Below, piece after piece: positions 8,375 to 16,774 of a stretch of 64,000 nt of DNA. The stretch is from positions 1 through 64,000 of the forward strand of contig DATFOC010000008.1 of assembly GCA_035265935.1 (NCBI GenBank), given 5' to 3'. The notes under the pieces were generated by a model. It did not search any database and was not told the origin of the DNA. It was given only the letters and a program-made list of their open reading frames with translations. The position numbers and the translations under genes were made by a program. Numbering within the stretch: the stretch's first letter is position 1; every line of letters starts with the position of its first letter. Origin of the DNA: JACDAN01 sp035265935. Its GTDB lineage: Bacteria; Actinomycetota; Thermoleophilia; Gaiellales; Gaiellaceae.

Positions 8375-9761
8375 GACCTGGATCGACGTCGCCTATCTCG
8401 TGGCGGCGATCTGCCTCATCATCGGGATCAAGCGGCTCTCGCATCCGCGGACGGCACGGTCGGGGAACCTCGTCGCAGCCGCGGGGATGGCGATCGCAGT
8501 CGGCTTCACGTTCGCGATCGAGGGGCTCGAGCGCTACTGGCTGATCGTTGCGGGAATGGCGGTCGGAACCGTCATCGGCGTCGTCTCGGCGCGGGCTGTG
8601 CGAATGACCGCGATGCCGCAGATGGTGGCGCTCTTCAACGGCGTCGGCGGCGGGGCGGCGGCGCTGATCGCGGCTGCCGAGTACCACAGCCGCGCGGGCG
8701 ACCCAGGGCGGCTTCCGGGCGAGCTGCTGATCGGGATCCTGTTCTCGGCGGTCGTCGGCTCCGTCAGCTTCTGGGGAAGCCTCGTCGCGTTCGGGAAGCT
8801 GCAGGAGCTCGTTCCCGGCCGGCCGATCCTCGCGCCGGCGCAGAACCTCACCGTCGCGCTGCTGGCACTGACGCTGCTGGCCGCGATCGCGCTCACAGCA
8901 GTCACCGAGGAAGGGATCTGGCTCGCCCTGCTCATGCTCGGCGCGATGACCTTCGGGTTCCTCTTCGTGCTGCCGATCGGGGGCGCGGACATGCCAGTCG
9001 TGATCTCGCTGCTCAACGCGTTCACCGGGTTGGCGGCCGCCTCCACGGGCTTCGTGCTCAACAACACGGCGCTGATCATTGGCGGAACACTCGTCGGCGC
9101 CTCGGGAACACTGCTGACGATCCTCATGGGCAAGGCGATGGGTCGGCCGCTGCGGCTCACGCTGTTCGGTGCATTCGGCGCGGCTCCCGAGGGCGCCGGC
9201 GCGGCGGTGGCAGCCGTCGATGGCGACGGGTCGGTCCGAACGGCGTCGGCCGACGACATCGCGTTCATGCTTGCCTACGCGCGGCGCGTCGTCTTCGTGC
9301 CGGGATACGGGTTGGCAGTCGCCCAGGCACAGCACGACGTGCGTAATCTCGGCGACCTGCTGGAGGACAAGGGCGTGGACGTCCGGTACGCGATCCATCC
9401 GGTCGCCGGACGGATGCCCGGGCACATGAACGTGCTGCTTGCCGAGGCGAATGTCCCCTACGACGAGCTCTTCGAGATGGACGAGATCAACCCCGAGTTC
9501 CCCCAGACGGACGTCGTCGTCATCGTCGGCGCCAACGACGTCGTCAACCCCGCGGCGCGGAACCAGCCGGGGAACCCGATCTACGGGATGCCGATCCTCG
9601 ACGTCGACCGCGCTCACAACGTGGTGGTCATCAAGCGCAGCCTTTCCCCGGGATTCGCGGGCGTCGACAACCCGCTGTTCTACGACCCCAAGACCGTGAT
9701 GCTCTTCGACGACGCGAAGGCCGCGCTCGAACGGCTCGTCGCGTCCCTGAAGGCCGTTTGA
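8367..9761 (+). CDS. pntB: NAD(P) transhydrogenase beta subunit
   Basis: A 464-residue protein with about eight N-terminal membrane helices (residues 1-265) and a C-terminal NADP(H)-binding domain III. Domain III shows VFVPGYGLAVAQAQH, a HPVAGRMPGHMNVLLAEA segment, VVIVGANDVVNPAA and VDNPLFY, all typical of PntB. With PntAA/PntAB it couples proton entry to hydride transfer from NADH to NADP+, supplying NADPH. GTG start inside the end of pntAB. Its TGA overlaps the next gene's TTG start as TTGA. Confidence 0.95.
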   Translation: MSRTWIDVAYLVAAICLIIGIKRLSHPRTARSGNLVAAAGMAIAVGFTFAIEGLERYWLIVAGMAVGTVIGVVSARAVRMTAMPQMVALFNGVGGGAAALIAAAEYHSRAGDPGRLPGELLIGILFSAVVGSVSFWGSLVAFGKLQELVPGRPILAPAQNLTVALLALTLLAAIALTAVTEEGIWLALLMLGAMTFGFLFVLPIGGADMPVVISLLNAFTGLAAASTGFVLNNTALIIGGTLVGASGTLLTILMGKAMGRPLRLTLFGAFGAAPEGAGAAVAAVDGDGSVRTASADDIAFMLAYARRVVFVPGYGLAVAQAQHDVRNLGDLLEDKGVDVRYAIHPVAGRMPGHMNVLLAEANVPYDELFEMDEINPEFPQTDVVVIVGANDVVNPAARNQPGNPIYGMPILDVDRAHNVVVIKRSLSPGFAGVDNPLFYDPKTVMLFDDAKAALERLVASLKAV

Positions 9762-10699
9762 CGCAGGTTCCGGTGTTCGGCGCTGCGGTCGTCGAGGGCG
9801 CCGTGCCGCCCGAGCGCGCGGTCGAGGTCGTCCGAGAGGCCTTCGTGGCGTACGCGCGCGGCGAGTGGTCGATGCCGCCCAAGGTGTATGTGCCGGCGTA
9901 TCCGGCCGGGGACTTCCGCGCCATGCCCGCACTCGGTCGCGGGCACGCGCTTCTGAAATGGGTGACGTCTTTTCCGCGCAATCCCGAGATCGGCTTGCCG
10001 ACCGTGTCGGGACTCGTCTTGCTCTCGGACGCGTCGAACGGCATGCCCGTCGCCGTGCTGGAGGCGGGGGCAGTGACGGCGCTGCGGACCGGCGCCGCCG
10101 CGGTGCTCGCGGCGGAGGTTCTCGGCCGACCGGACGCGGATGCCGCCTCGGTGATCGGCGCGGGCGTGAACGGCCGGGCGGTGGCGCGGACGTTCGTCGC
10201 CCGTGGCCGCGACGTGATGGTGTGGGACGTGGACGCTGGGCGGGCCGAGCGGACTGCCCAGGAGGTCGGCGGGCGGGTCGCTCGGAGCCGAGACGAAGCG
10301 CTCGGCGCCGACCTCGTGGTGACGGTGACGCCGGGGCATGCGGTCGTCTTCGGGCTGGGGAGCTTGCGCCCGGGCCAGCACGCGAGCCTGATGGGCGCAG
10401 ACGGGCCAGGCAAGTCCGAGATCGCGGTCGAGGAGCTGGCCCGCGTCCGGATCTTCTGCGACGACTGGGAGCAGGCGAGCCACAACGGCGACCTCGCGCA
10501 CGCGGTCGAGGCTTCTGCAATCACCGAGAACGACGCGACTCAGCTCGGCGACGTGCTCGCCGAGAGGGCGCCAGGCCGTCAGTCGAAGGAGGACATCACG
10601 GTCTTCGACTCCACCGGGTTGGCGATCCAGGACCTCGCGATCGCACTGGCGGTGATGGAGCGCGTAGGTGGCCTGGCCGCGCCGAAAATCGACCTCTAG
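9758..10699 (+). CDS. Ornithine cyclodeaminase / mu-crystallin family dehydrogenase
   Basis: A 313-residue protein of the OCD/mu-crystallin/archaeal alanine dehydrogenase family. Landmarks: KWVTSFPRNPEIGLPTVSG with the substrate-binding Lys, TALRTGAAAVLAAE (substrate carboxylate Arg), the Rossmann motif VIGAGVNGRAVARTF, and SLMGADGPGKSEI near the C-terminal third. Possible activities are ornithine cyclodeaminase, alanine dehydrogenase or ketimine reductase; sequence alone does not decide. It begins with TTG overlapping the pntB stop (TTGA), so its expression is tied to the transhydrogenase. An NAD(P)H-linked amino-acid or imine reaction fed by PntAB is an attractive inference. Confidence 0.88.
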   Translation: MTQVPVFGAAVVEGAVPPERAVEVVREAFVAYARGEWSMPPKVYVPAYPAGDFRAMPALGRGHALLKWVTSFPRNPEIGLPTVSGLVLLSDASNGMPVAVLEAGAVTALRTGAAAVLAAEVLGRPDADAASVIGAGVNGRAVARTFVARGRDVMVWDVDAGRAERTAQEVGGRVARSRDEALGADLVVTVTPGHAVVFGLGSLRPGQHASLMGADGPGKSEIAVEELARVRIFCDDWEQASHNGDLAHAVEASAITENDATQLGDVLAERAPGRQSKEDITVFDSTGLAIQDLAIALAVMERVGGLAAPKIDL

Positions 10700-11079
10700 G
10701 TCGACTCCCGAATCTTCCAGAACGAGTCTTTGCGAACGATCTTCCCGTCCTGGTCGAAGGTCCAGAGGTCGCACCCACGTACCTCGATGCTCTGGCCCCC
10801 TACCGTCGTGCCGCTGATCGTCCACTCCGACACGCCACGGTTACCGCAGGCGAAGTGCTCGTCGCCGCCATAGTGAACGTCCGGAATCCCCTCGAAGCGG
10901 GCAGCGAGGCCGCGGCCGACCTCTTCCTTGCCGACGAACCGATGTCCCCACATGTCTGGGCCTCTGGGCGATTCGAAGACACAGTCCTCTGCGAAGTGCG
11001 ACATGATCGAGTCGAGGTCGTGCTGGTTGAACGCGAGCAGCACCTCGCGGAGAGCCTCGACCTTGGCTTCGTCGCTCAT
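10696..11079 (-). CDS. NTF2-like / SnoaL-fold protein
   Basis: A 127-residue single-domain protein with the SnoaL/NTF2 pattern: an N-terminal helix EALREVLLAFNQHDLDSIMSHFAEDCVFESP, then GHRFVGKEEVGRGLAARFEGIPDVHY and a beta-rich C-terminus ending in DQDGKIVRKDSFWK. The fold covers isomerases, hydrolases and ligand-binding proteins; no specific activity can be assigned. ATG 11079 is chosen over an in-frame GTG six bases upstream because GGGAGG lies 5 nt before it. It ends 4 bp into the convergent OCD gene. Upstream is a 173-bp intergenic shared with the divergent VOC gene. Confidence 0.85.
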   Translation of the reverse strand: MSDEAKVEALREVLLAFNQHDLDSIMSHFAEDCVFESPRGPDMWGHRFVGKEEVGRGLAARFEGIPDVHYGGDEHFACGNRGVSEWTISGTTVGGQSIEVRGCDLWTFDQDGKIVRKDSFWKIREST

Positions 11080-11252
11080 GAGCACCTCCCGCGCTTGCGA
11101 CTTCGCTGGTCAGCCAAACAGGCGCCCCTCGCCACGTCAACCACCCATGCGATCGGTATGGAGGTGGTGAAGCGCTTTCGCTCCGGAGCTAACGGGGGTA
11201 GCTTCCCGGACGTCCAGGAATCGATATCGGCAGAGGGCCAGAAGGAGGACGG

Positions 11253-11621
11253 ATGAGCAAGGTCGTGCATTTCGAGATTCCCGCCGACGACACCGCCCGC
11301 GCGAAGAAGTTCTGGGCGGGCTTGTTCGGCGTTGACTGGCAGAGCTACGACGGGCCCGTCGAGTACTACATGTTCTCGAACGAGGATCAGCAGTCCGGCG
11401 GCGGCCTCATGCCACGGGAGGGCCAGAACGGACTCGTCATCTACTTTCCCGTTGAGGATCTCGACGCGGCACGCGAGAAGGTGCAGGAGCTAGGCGGCTC
11501 GGTCGAGGAGAAGACTCCGGTCCCCGGCATGGGCTGGTTCGCGCACGCGAAGGACACCGAGGGCAACGCATTCTCGATGTGGCAGAACGACGAGAAGGCG
11601 CCGACGCCCGAACAGGGCTAG
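11253..11621 (+). CDS. VOC (glyoxalase/bleomycin-resistance fold) protein
   Basis: A 122-residue vicinal-oxygen-chelate protein: FEIPADDTARAKKFWAGLFG at the N-terminus, the middle strand VIYFPVEDLDAAREKVQELGG, and GMGWFAHAKDTEGNAFSMW at the C-terminus. These resemble the one-domain putative glyoxalase/dioxygenase group; the usual metal ligands are only partly evident (His6 and a C-terminal Asn or Glu position). AGAAGGAGG stands 4 nt before the ATG. The gene is monocistronic and is followed 46 nt later by a structured repeat element in the same orientation. Confidence 0.88.
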   Translation: MSKVVHFEIPADDTARAKKFWAGLFGVDWQSYDGPVEYYMFSNEDQQSGGGLMPREGQNGLVIYFPVEDLDAAREKVQELGGSVEEKTPVPGMGWFAHAKDTEGNAFSMWQNDEKAPTPEQG

Positions 11622-11667
11622 GAGCGACTGGCGGAATAGCGCTCGTTGCCAGGCTGTGCTGTTCGTT

Positions 11668-11736
11668 CCCAGGCAAGGACGCAGGGAGCGCCCGTATCGA
11701 ATGAGATACGGGCCCGACTGAGGACGCAGACCTGGG
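11668..11736 (+). repeat. Structured dispersed repeat, copy A
   Basis: Outer stem CCCAGG (11668-11673) pairs with CCTGGG (11731-11736). Inside are the conserved arms GGACGCAGGGAGC and GACTGAGGACGCAG around a 9-bp hairpin (11690-11698 with 11705-11713; loop of 6 nt). The same arms recur in three other intergenic regions (31475, 52423 and 55056). It lies 46 nt after the VOC gene in sense orientation and faces the frameshifted oxidase gene. No T-run follows. Confidence 0.85.
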
Positions 11737-11783
11737 GGCGAGCAGCGCGGCCTGGCGGCATAGCCGGTATTCGCCAGACCCTT

Positions 11784-12911
11784 CTACAGCAGGCGCGCAG
11801 GATCGAACAGTTCGAGCTCGGGCTCGCGCCGGCCAAGGATCGCCTTCGCGACCAGATCGCCGGCAGCGAGCCCGAGCACGTTTCCGTGCCCCGAGTAGCC
11901 CCCGGAGACCCAGACGCCCTCACGCTCGGGGACCGGGCCCACGAGCGGCAGGTCATCGGGAGACGTTCCGAAGATCCCGGACCAGCGATGGGTGATCGCG
12001 GGCAGGTACCCGACGAGGCCCTGTAGCAGCGCCTCGAGCGCACGCTGGACAGGCCTGGTCGTCGCCTCATCCGCGGTGAACTCCGCCTCGAGCGTGACGT
12101 CCCGCCTGCCACCGGCGACGAGCCGGCCGTCGGGAAGCTGCTGCCAGTAGTCGAACCCCCGCCGCGTGTAGTGCGGCCGCTCGTAGAGGAGGTCGGGCAG
12201 CGGCTCCGTGGCAACGACCTGACCTCTGGTCGGCCGCACGACTCGTCGAGCTCCTCGACGAGGCCGCTCGGGTAGCCGTCCGAGGCGATCACGACATGCT
12301 CGGCATCGAGCTCGTTCAGCGACGTCACGCGCGCGCCTTCACGGATCTCCGCTCCCGCCTCGGCGGCCCTGGACGCCAGACGACGGACCCAGCGCGCGGG
12401 GTGGAGCGCGCCATCTTCCGGGTGGAGGATCGCCGCGTGATAGGTGCCGGCGAGAGGCTCGGGCAGCTCGTCGATCCATTCCACCCCGAAACCGTCCGTG
12501 AGCAACGCGTCGTGCTCGGCTCGGACCTCGTCCCTCTCTTGTTCGTCTACGGCCAGCCGGAGGCTGCCGACACGCCGGAGCGCGTCGCCGGCGAGCTCGG
12601 CCATCCGATCGAGCGCGCGCTCGGTCATATGCCAGAACGCAGCTGCACGTTCAGGCAGGCCCGAACCTCGCCCGGGCGACGTCGTAATGCATGGCGCCGC
12701 CACGGAGGGCAAAGCCGCCGTTCCGCCCGCTCGCGCCGGAGGCGATCGTGCGCGCCTCGTACAGACGAACCCGTATCCTGGCGTCGGCCAGCGTGTGCGC
12801 GCAGGAACAGCCGGTGACGCCCCCACCGATGATCGCCACGTCGATGGGACTCTCGATGCGCCCTCCGCCCAGGGTCTCAGCAGGCTCGTCCAGCCAGAAA
12901 GGCGTCTCCAC
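11784..12911 (-). pseudogene. Frameshifted FAD-dependent amine oxidase (glycine oxidase / DadA-like)
   Basis: Three reading frames together encode one DAO-family flavoprotein. Frame 1 (12911-12651) has the dinucleotide fold VAIIGGGVTGCSCAHTLA and SGASGRNGGFALRGG. Frame 2 (about 12650-12242) continues with LPERAAAFWHMTERALDRM through VVIASDGYPSG. Frame 3 (12239-11784) has RPTRGQVVATEPL, HRWSGIFGTSPDDLPLVGP and VSGGYSGHGNVLGLAAG. The first break is one extra base near 12652 (removing one C restores FGLPERA); the second, near 12241, needs one added base or two fewer. Either a decaying gene or consensus errors. The GTG start has TACGAT ending 6 nt upstream. Confidence 0.8.
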
Positions 12912-12930
12912 GCGCCGATCGTAGACACCG

Positions 12931-13776
12931 TCACCGCACCGCCCGGTACACCCCATCGGCCGCCGCGACGAGGCCTGCAAGCTCCAGCTCCGTCAGCGCC
13001 GCGCCGACCGCACCGGCCTTGACCGAGGCCTTGGCGACCAGTTCGTCCGCCCCCGCCGGAGTGTCTCGAATCAACCCCAGAATTCGCCTGGCCTCCTCGG
13101 AGACGTCCGGATCCGCGACCGCCTCATCCCGCTCGATCCCGAGCGCCTCGAGGACGTCGCCTGATCCGGTCAGCGGCGTAGCCCCGAGCCGCAGAAGCGC
13201 ATTCGACCCGACCGAGAGTGCGCTCGTGATCTCGCCCGGCACGGCAAACACCTCCCTCCCCTCCTCGAGAGCGAAGTCTGCGGTGATCAACGCGCCGCTC
13301 CGCTCGCGGGCCTCGATGACCACGACTGCTTCGCAGAGGCCGGCGATGATCCGATTCCTCGCGGGGAATCGCCATGGCGCAGGCTCGACTCCGGCCTCGT
13401 ACTCGGAGACGACGAGCCCGCCGTCCTCCATTCGCCGTGAGAGCGATGCGTTGGCGGCCGGGTAGTCGCGGTCGATCCCACAGCCGAGCACTCCGACGGT
13501 CGGTCCGCCGCTCTCGAGTGCGCCGCGATGCGCCTCTCCGTCGATCCCCCGGGCCAACCCGCTGACAACCACGAGCCCGGCAGCGGCCAGCTCGCGCCCG
13601 AGCATGCGCGCAACCTGGGCGCCGTATGGCGAGCACGAACGTGCTCCGACCACGCCGACTGCTCGCCGCCCGAGCAGCTCCGGCTCCCCTGAGCCACGGA
13701 GGTAGAGCGACCGCGGAGGATCGAAGATCGCCTTCAGCCGCGGCGGGAATCGCGCGTCGGAGCATGCGAGCTTCAC
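12931..13776 (-). CDS. dprA: DNA processing protein DprA
   Basis: A 281-residue DprA: FPPRLKAIFDPPRSLYLRG, then the Rossmann-like fold with VGARSCSPYGAQVARMLG, VVSGLARGIDGEAHRGAL, GCGIDRDYPAAN, FPARNRIIAGLCEAVVVIEA and a C-terminal winged-helix-like region (AGADELVAKASVKAGAVGAALTEL is its core). DprA loads RecA onto incoming single-stranded DNA in transformation and is also conserved in non-competent bacteria. It lacks the N-terminal helix-hairpin-helix/SAM region found in longer homologues. GTG 13776 overlaps the comM stop as GTGA. It is the last gene of the ffh-to-dprA operon. Confidence 0.93.
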   Translation of the reverse strand: MKLACSDARFPPRLKAIFDPPRSLYLRGSGEPELLGRRAVGVVGARSCSPYGAQVARMLGRELAAAGLVVVSGLARGIDGEAHRGALESGGPTVGVLGCGIDRDYPAANASLSRRMEDGGLVVSEYEAGVEPAPWRFPARNRIIAGLCEAVVVIEARERSGALITADFALEEGREVFAVPGEITSALSVGSNALLRLGATPLTGSGDVLEALGIERDEAVADPDVSEEARRILGLIRDTPAGADELVAKASVKAGAVGAALTELELAGLVAAADGVYRAVR

Positions 13777-15230
13777 TGCGCGAGCTCTCGCGGCGATCGG
13801 TAGGCCAGCGCCTCGGCCACATGCTCCTCGGTGACGGCCTCGGCGTCCGCAAGCGCCGCAATTGTCCGCGCCACGCGCGCCACCCTCGCGCGACCGCGGC
13901 CTGAGAGTGGCAGCCGCTCGACCGCTCTGTCGAGAAGCGCGGTCGCCGCATCTGTTCGCTCCAGTGGGCGACCCGCAAGGCGGCGCCGGGCCGCAGCGAC
14001 GCGACCGGCGACGGCGCTCGAAGGCTCCCCCGCCCCACTGCCGAGCTCGGCAGCACGAGGTCGAGGCAGCGCGACGACGAGGTCGAAGCGGTCGAGCAAC
14101 GCTCGCGAGAGCTTCTCCCGAAAGGCCGCCAGCCGCTGAGCTGAGCACTGGCAATCCGCGCCGGCGTCGCCGCGCCCGCCGCAGGGACACATGTTCATGC
14201 TGGCGACGAGCTGGAACCGAGCCGGAAAGACCGCCCTCCCTCCCACTCGGGCCACGGCGATCTCGCCGTCCTCGAGCGGCTGGCGCAGCGCCTCGAGCAC
14301 TGGTCGCTGGAACTCCGGCAGCTCGTCGAGGAAGAGCACGCCGCGATGCGCGAGCGTGGCCTCACCCGGCCTCGGGCCCGAGCCACCGCCGACGATGGCG
14401 GCCACCGACGCGCTGTGATGGGGTGACCGAAACGGGCGCGTGTCGATCAGCGGCCGCTCGCGCGACAGGAGACCGACCACGGAGTGGATGCGTGTGACCT
14501 CGAGCGCCTCGTCCCTCGTCATCGCCGGCAGCACTCCCGGTAAGCGGCGCGCGAGCATCGACTTGCCGATGCCAGGGGGCCCGGCGAGCAGGAGGTTGTG
14601 GCCGCCCGCAGCAGCCAGCTCGAGCGCTCTCCGCGCGCGTTCCTGCCCTCGCACGTCCGTCAGGTCCGGCACCTCGGGTCTTCGAGAGCCGTTGGACGGC
14701 GCCTCGAGCGGGGGCGGCTGATGCTCGCCACGCAGGTATCCGACGACCTCGGCCAGGTGGCGCGCCGCGATCGGCTCCACCCCTGCCAGCGCAGCCTCGG
14801 CCGCCGACTCGGCCGCACAGAGCAAGTGCCCGAGCCCTGCCTTGCGCGCACCCTCGGCGGCGGCGAGCACCCCTGTCACCGGTCGCAGCCGCCCGTCGAG
14901 TGCCAGCTCTCCGATCGCCGCATGACCGGAGAGCCGGTCCGGTGGGAACTGCCGCGACGCGGCGAGGATCGCGAGCGCGATCGGCAGGTCGAATCCCGAG
15001 CCCTCCTTTCGCAGCGCCGCGGGTGCGAGATTCACCGTGATCCTGCGCGTCGGCCACTCGAGCTCGGCGGACGCAATCCCGCTCCGAACCCGATGCTTGG
15101 CCTCCTGGCAAGCCCGGTCTGCGAGCCCTACGATCGCGAGCCCGGGAACCCCGTTCTGGAGGTGGGCCTCCACCTCCACCTTGCGCGCCTCGAGCCCTAC
15201 CAGGGCATGGGTAACCGTCCGTCCGAGCAC
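13773..15230 (-). CDS. comM: ComM/YifB family Mg-chelatase-like AAA ATPase
   Basis: A 485-residue protein with the three ComM parts: an N-terminal Lon-protease-like fold (residues 1-170, LVGLEARKVEVEAHLQNGVPG and DLPIALAILAAS), a central AAA module with Walker A LLAGPPGIGKSMLARR and Walker B VLFLDELPEF, and a C-terminal Mg-chelatase-type domain after a Cys-containing insert (MNMCPCGGRGDAG). ComM is a hexameric branch-migration helicase that helps integrate transforming DNA. Start GTG 15230, with TAGCGT ending 8 nt upstream, so a secondary leaderless promoter is possible. It overlaps dprA by GTGA. Confidence 0.93.
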   Translation of the reverse strand: MLGRTVTHALVGLEARKVEVEAHLQNGVPGLAIVGLADRACQEAKHRVRSGIASAELEWPTRRITVNLAPAALRKEGSGFDLPIALAILAASRQFPPDRLSGHAAIGELALDGRLRPVTGVLAAAEGARKAGLGHLLCAAESAAEAALAGVEPIAARHLAEVVGYLRGEHQPPPLEAPSNGSRRPEVPDLTDVRGQERARRALELAAAGGHNLLLAGPPGIGKSMLARRLPGVLPAMTRDEALEVTRIHSVVGLLSRERPLIDTRPFRSPHHSASVAAIVGGGSGPRPGEATLAHRGVLFLDELPEFQRPVLEALRQPLEDGEIAVARVGGRAVFPARFQLVASMNMCPCGGRGDAGADCQCSAQRLAAFREKLSRALLDRFDLVVALPRPRAAELGSGAGEPSSAVAGRVAAARRRLAGRPLERTDAATALLDRAVERLPLSGRGRARVARVARTIAALADAEAVTEEHVAEALAYRSPRELAQ

Positions 15231-15277
15231 ATCCGCCGACGCTACGGGTCAAACACGCACGCGACTGTGCCGATTAC

Positions 15278-15293
15278 GCGCCGAAAGAGGCGC
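15278..15293 (-). terminator. Small hairpin after the methyltransferase gene
   Basis: Inverted repeat GCGCC (15278-15282) with GGCGC (15289-15293) around a 6-nt loop, touching the stop codon of the minus-strand methyltransferase. There is no T-run; only a weak terminator or processing signal could be argued. Confidence 0.3.
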
Positions 15294-16405
15294 TAGCGGG
15301 CGATCAGGATGTCCTCGAAGAACTCTCCGGCCCGCCGGCCGGTCCTGCGGTTCACGTGCCGCCGGAGCCGGTCCTCGAGCCGTAGGCCCGCCAGATCGAG
15401 GATACGGGGGAAAAGCTCGCGCCGGTCGTGGACGACGACGACCACCGGTGCACGGGCGCGCAGCGACTTCCGAGCGTGCTCCAGCACGGACGCGACCCCC
15501 TCGACGTACTCCGTGAGCGCCGGGGCACTCGTGCCGCGAGCCGCCGCGCCGACCTCGACCGCGCGCTTGTCCTCGAGGCCCAGAAGCTCGTAGGCGTACC
15601 GATGCTGCTCGTGGTAATCGATCAGCCCCGGGTACGGCGGCGAGGTCAGGACCGCGTCGAACCGACCGCCGTAGACAACCTCCCGAGCGTCCCCGTGGAG
15701 CACCTCCGCGTCCCGCCCGTGCCCACGCACGCGCGAGAACTCCTTGATCCGGGCAAGCGTGTCGATCGTGTACCGGCGGAGAAAGTGCTCGGCCCGGTCG
15801 ACCGGCCGGCAGATCCGCTTGTGCTTGTGGCACCAGTAGGGGTCGGCCTGCGGCGCGCGCGGGAAGTCCAGGTCGAAATGCGTGGTGCGGCGCGCCGACC
15901 GGGCGGCGCGAGCCAGCACGACCCGAAGGACGTCCCGGTGCTCGTAATCGCCGATCAGCTCCCGGAACGCGAGCAGCTCGCCGGCTGCCCGCGGCGCGTA
16001 CCACTCGGCGGCATACCCGGAGGCAGCGGGCACGTCCCCGTCGAATGCCCCGACCCGACGAACCACGTCCCGGAGCTCGGACTCGAGCGCGAAGAGGTCG
16101 TAGCGCTGCGTCTTGACCTCCATGAGGAGGCAGTTGAACGCCGCGATGTCGACACCTACCGCGTCCCGACCGCTCTCGAGCGATTGCACGAGCGTCGTCC
16201 CCGATCCGGCGAACGGATCCAGCACCCGCCCGCGCTCGGGGACGTACCGCCCGAGCAGCGCCTCGACGAGCTGCGGGATGAACTTGCCGAGGTACGGATG
16301 GAGACGATGGACGTGCTTCGTCCGCTCCCGCTCGGGCAGCTCACGCTCCGACCAGGAGAGCTCGAGGTCGATCTCGGCGTAGAGGGCGTCCTGCGTCGGG
16401 GCCAC
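15293..16405 (-). CDS. Solitary DNA methyltransferase (TSPPY class)
   Basis: A 370-residue amino-methyltransferase. The AdoMet-binding motif I, VLDPFAGSGTTLVQS, is near residues 61-75 and the catalytic motif IV, LTSPPYPGLIDY, near residue 236, about 170 residues later. A TSPPY core is usual for N4-cytosine (and some N6-adenine) DNA methylases, and the I-long gap-IV order resembles the alpha class with the target-recognition region between. That region contains YWCHKHKRICRP, a possible metal or DNA-contact site. No restriction endonuclease is nearby, so this is an orphan enzyme. GTG start after AAGGGGG. It sits between yraN and comM in a housekeeping/competence operon. Confidence 0.85.
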   Translation of the reverse strand: MAPTQDALYAEIDLELSWSERELPERERTKHVHRLHPYLGKFIPQLVEALLGRYVPERGRVLDPFAGSGTTLVQSLESGRDAVGVDIAAFNCLLMEVKTQRYDLFALESELRDVVRRVGAFDGDVPAASGYAAEWYAPRAAGELLAFRELIGDYEHRDVLRVVLARAARSARRTTHFDLDFPRAPQADPYWCHKHKRICRPVDRAEHFLRRYTIDTLARIKEFSRVRGHGRDAEVLHGDAREVVYGGRFDAVLTSPPYPGLIDYHEQHRYAYELLGLEDKRAVEVGAAARGTSAPALTEYVEGVASVLEHARKSLRARAPVVVVVHDRRELFPRILDLAGLRLEDRLRRHVNRRTGRRAGEFFEDILIAR

Positions 16406-16438
16406 GAGGAACCCCCTTCGCCGGTCGGCGGGTGAGTC

Positions 16439-16774
16439 CTAGAACGCGTTCGCGATGCGCTGGACGCCGCGCGGCGTCACCGCCAGCACGTCGAAGCGCA
16501 CCTCCCACTCCGCCGATTCGGGATGCGCCGCAAGCCACGCCTCGGCCGCGCGCCGCAGGCGCTCCTGTTTCGACCGCCTCACCATCTCGCCCGGCTCGCC
16601 GTACCGCGACCCCAGCTTCGCCTTCACCTCGCAGAACACCACTCGCCGACCGCGACGCAGGACGAGGTCGACCTCCACCCGCCCGGGCCGCGAGTTCGCC
16701 TCCAGGACGCGGTAGCCGCGAACGAGATAGAAGAGGCGCGCCCGCCGCTCGGCCCGCGCGCCCGTCCGGTTCAT
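16439..16774 (-). CDS. yraN: YraN family endonuclease-fold protein (UPF0102)
   Basis: A 111-residue UPF0102 protein with the restriction-endonuclease-like core: RRARLFYLVRGYRVLEANSR, then VEVDLVLRRGRRVVFCEVKAK, which carries the E-D...E-V-K active-site pattern. ATG 16774 overlaps the rnhB stop (ATGA), which fixes the start against a longer frame. YraN is widely found next to rnhB and comM/dprA, as here; its cellular role is unsettled. Confidence 0.92.
   Translation of the reverse strand: MNRTGARAERRARLFYLVRGYRVLEANSRPGRVEVDLVLRRGRRVVFCEVKAKLGSRYGEPGEMVRRSKQERLRRAAEAWLAAHPESAEWEVRFDVLAVTPRGVQRIANAF

Noticed and set aside
11668..11736. Repeat family A-D as intrinsic terminators
   Set aside because: No T-run follows any copy, copies C and D are not in sense downstream of a gene, and conserved arm sequences are not needed for termination.
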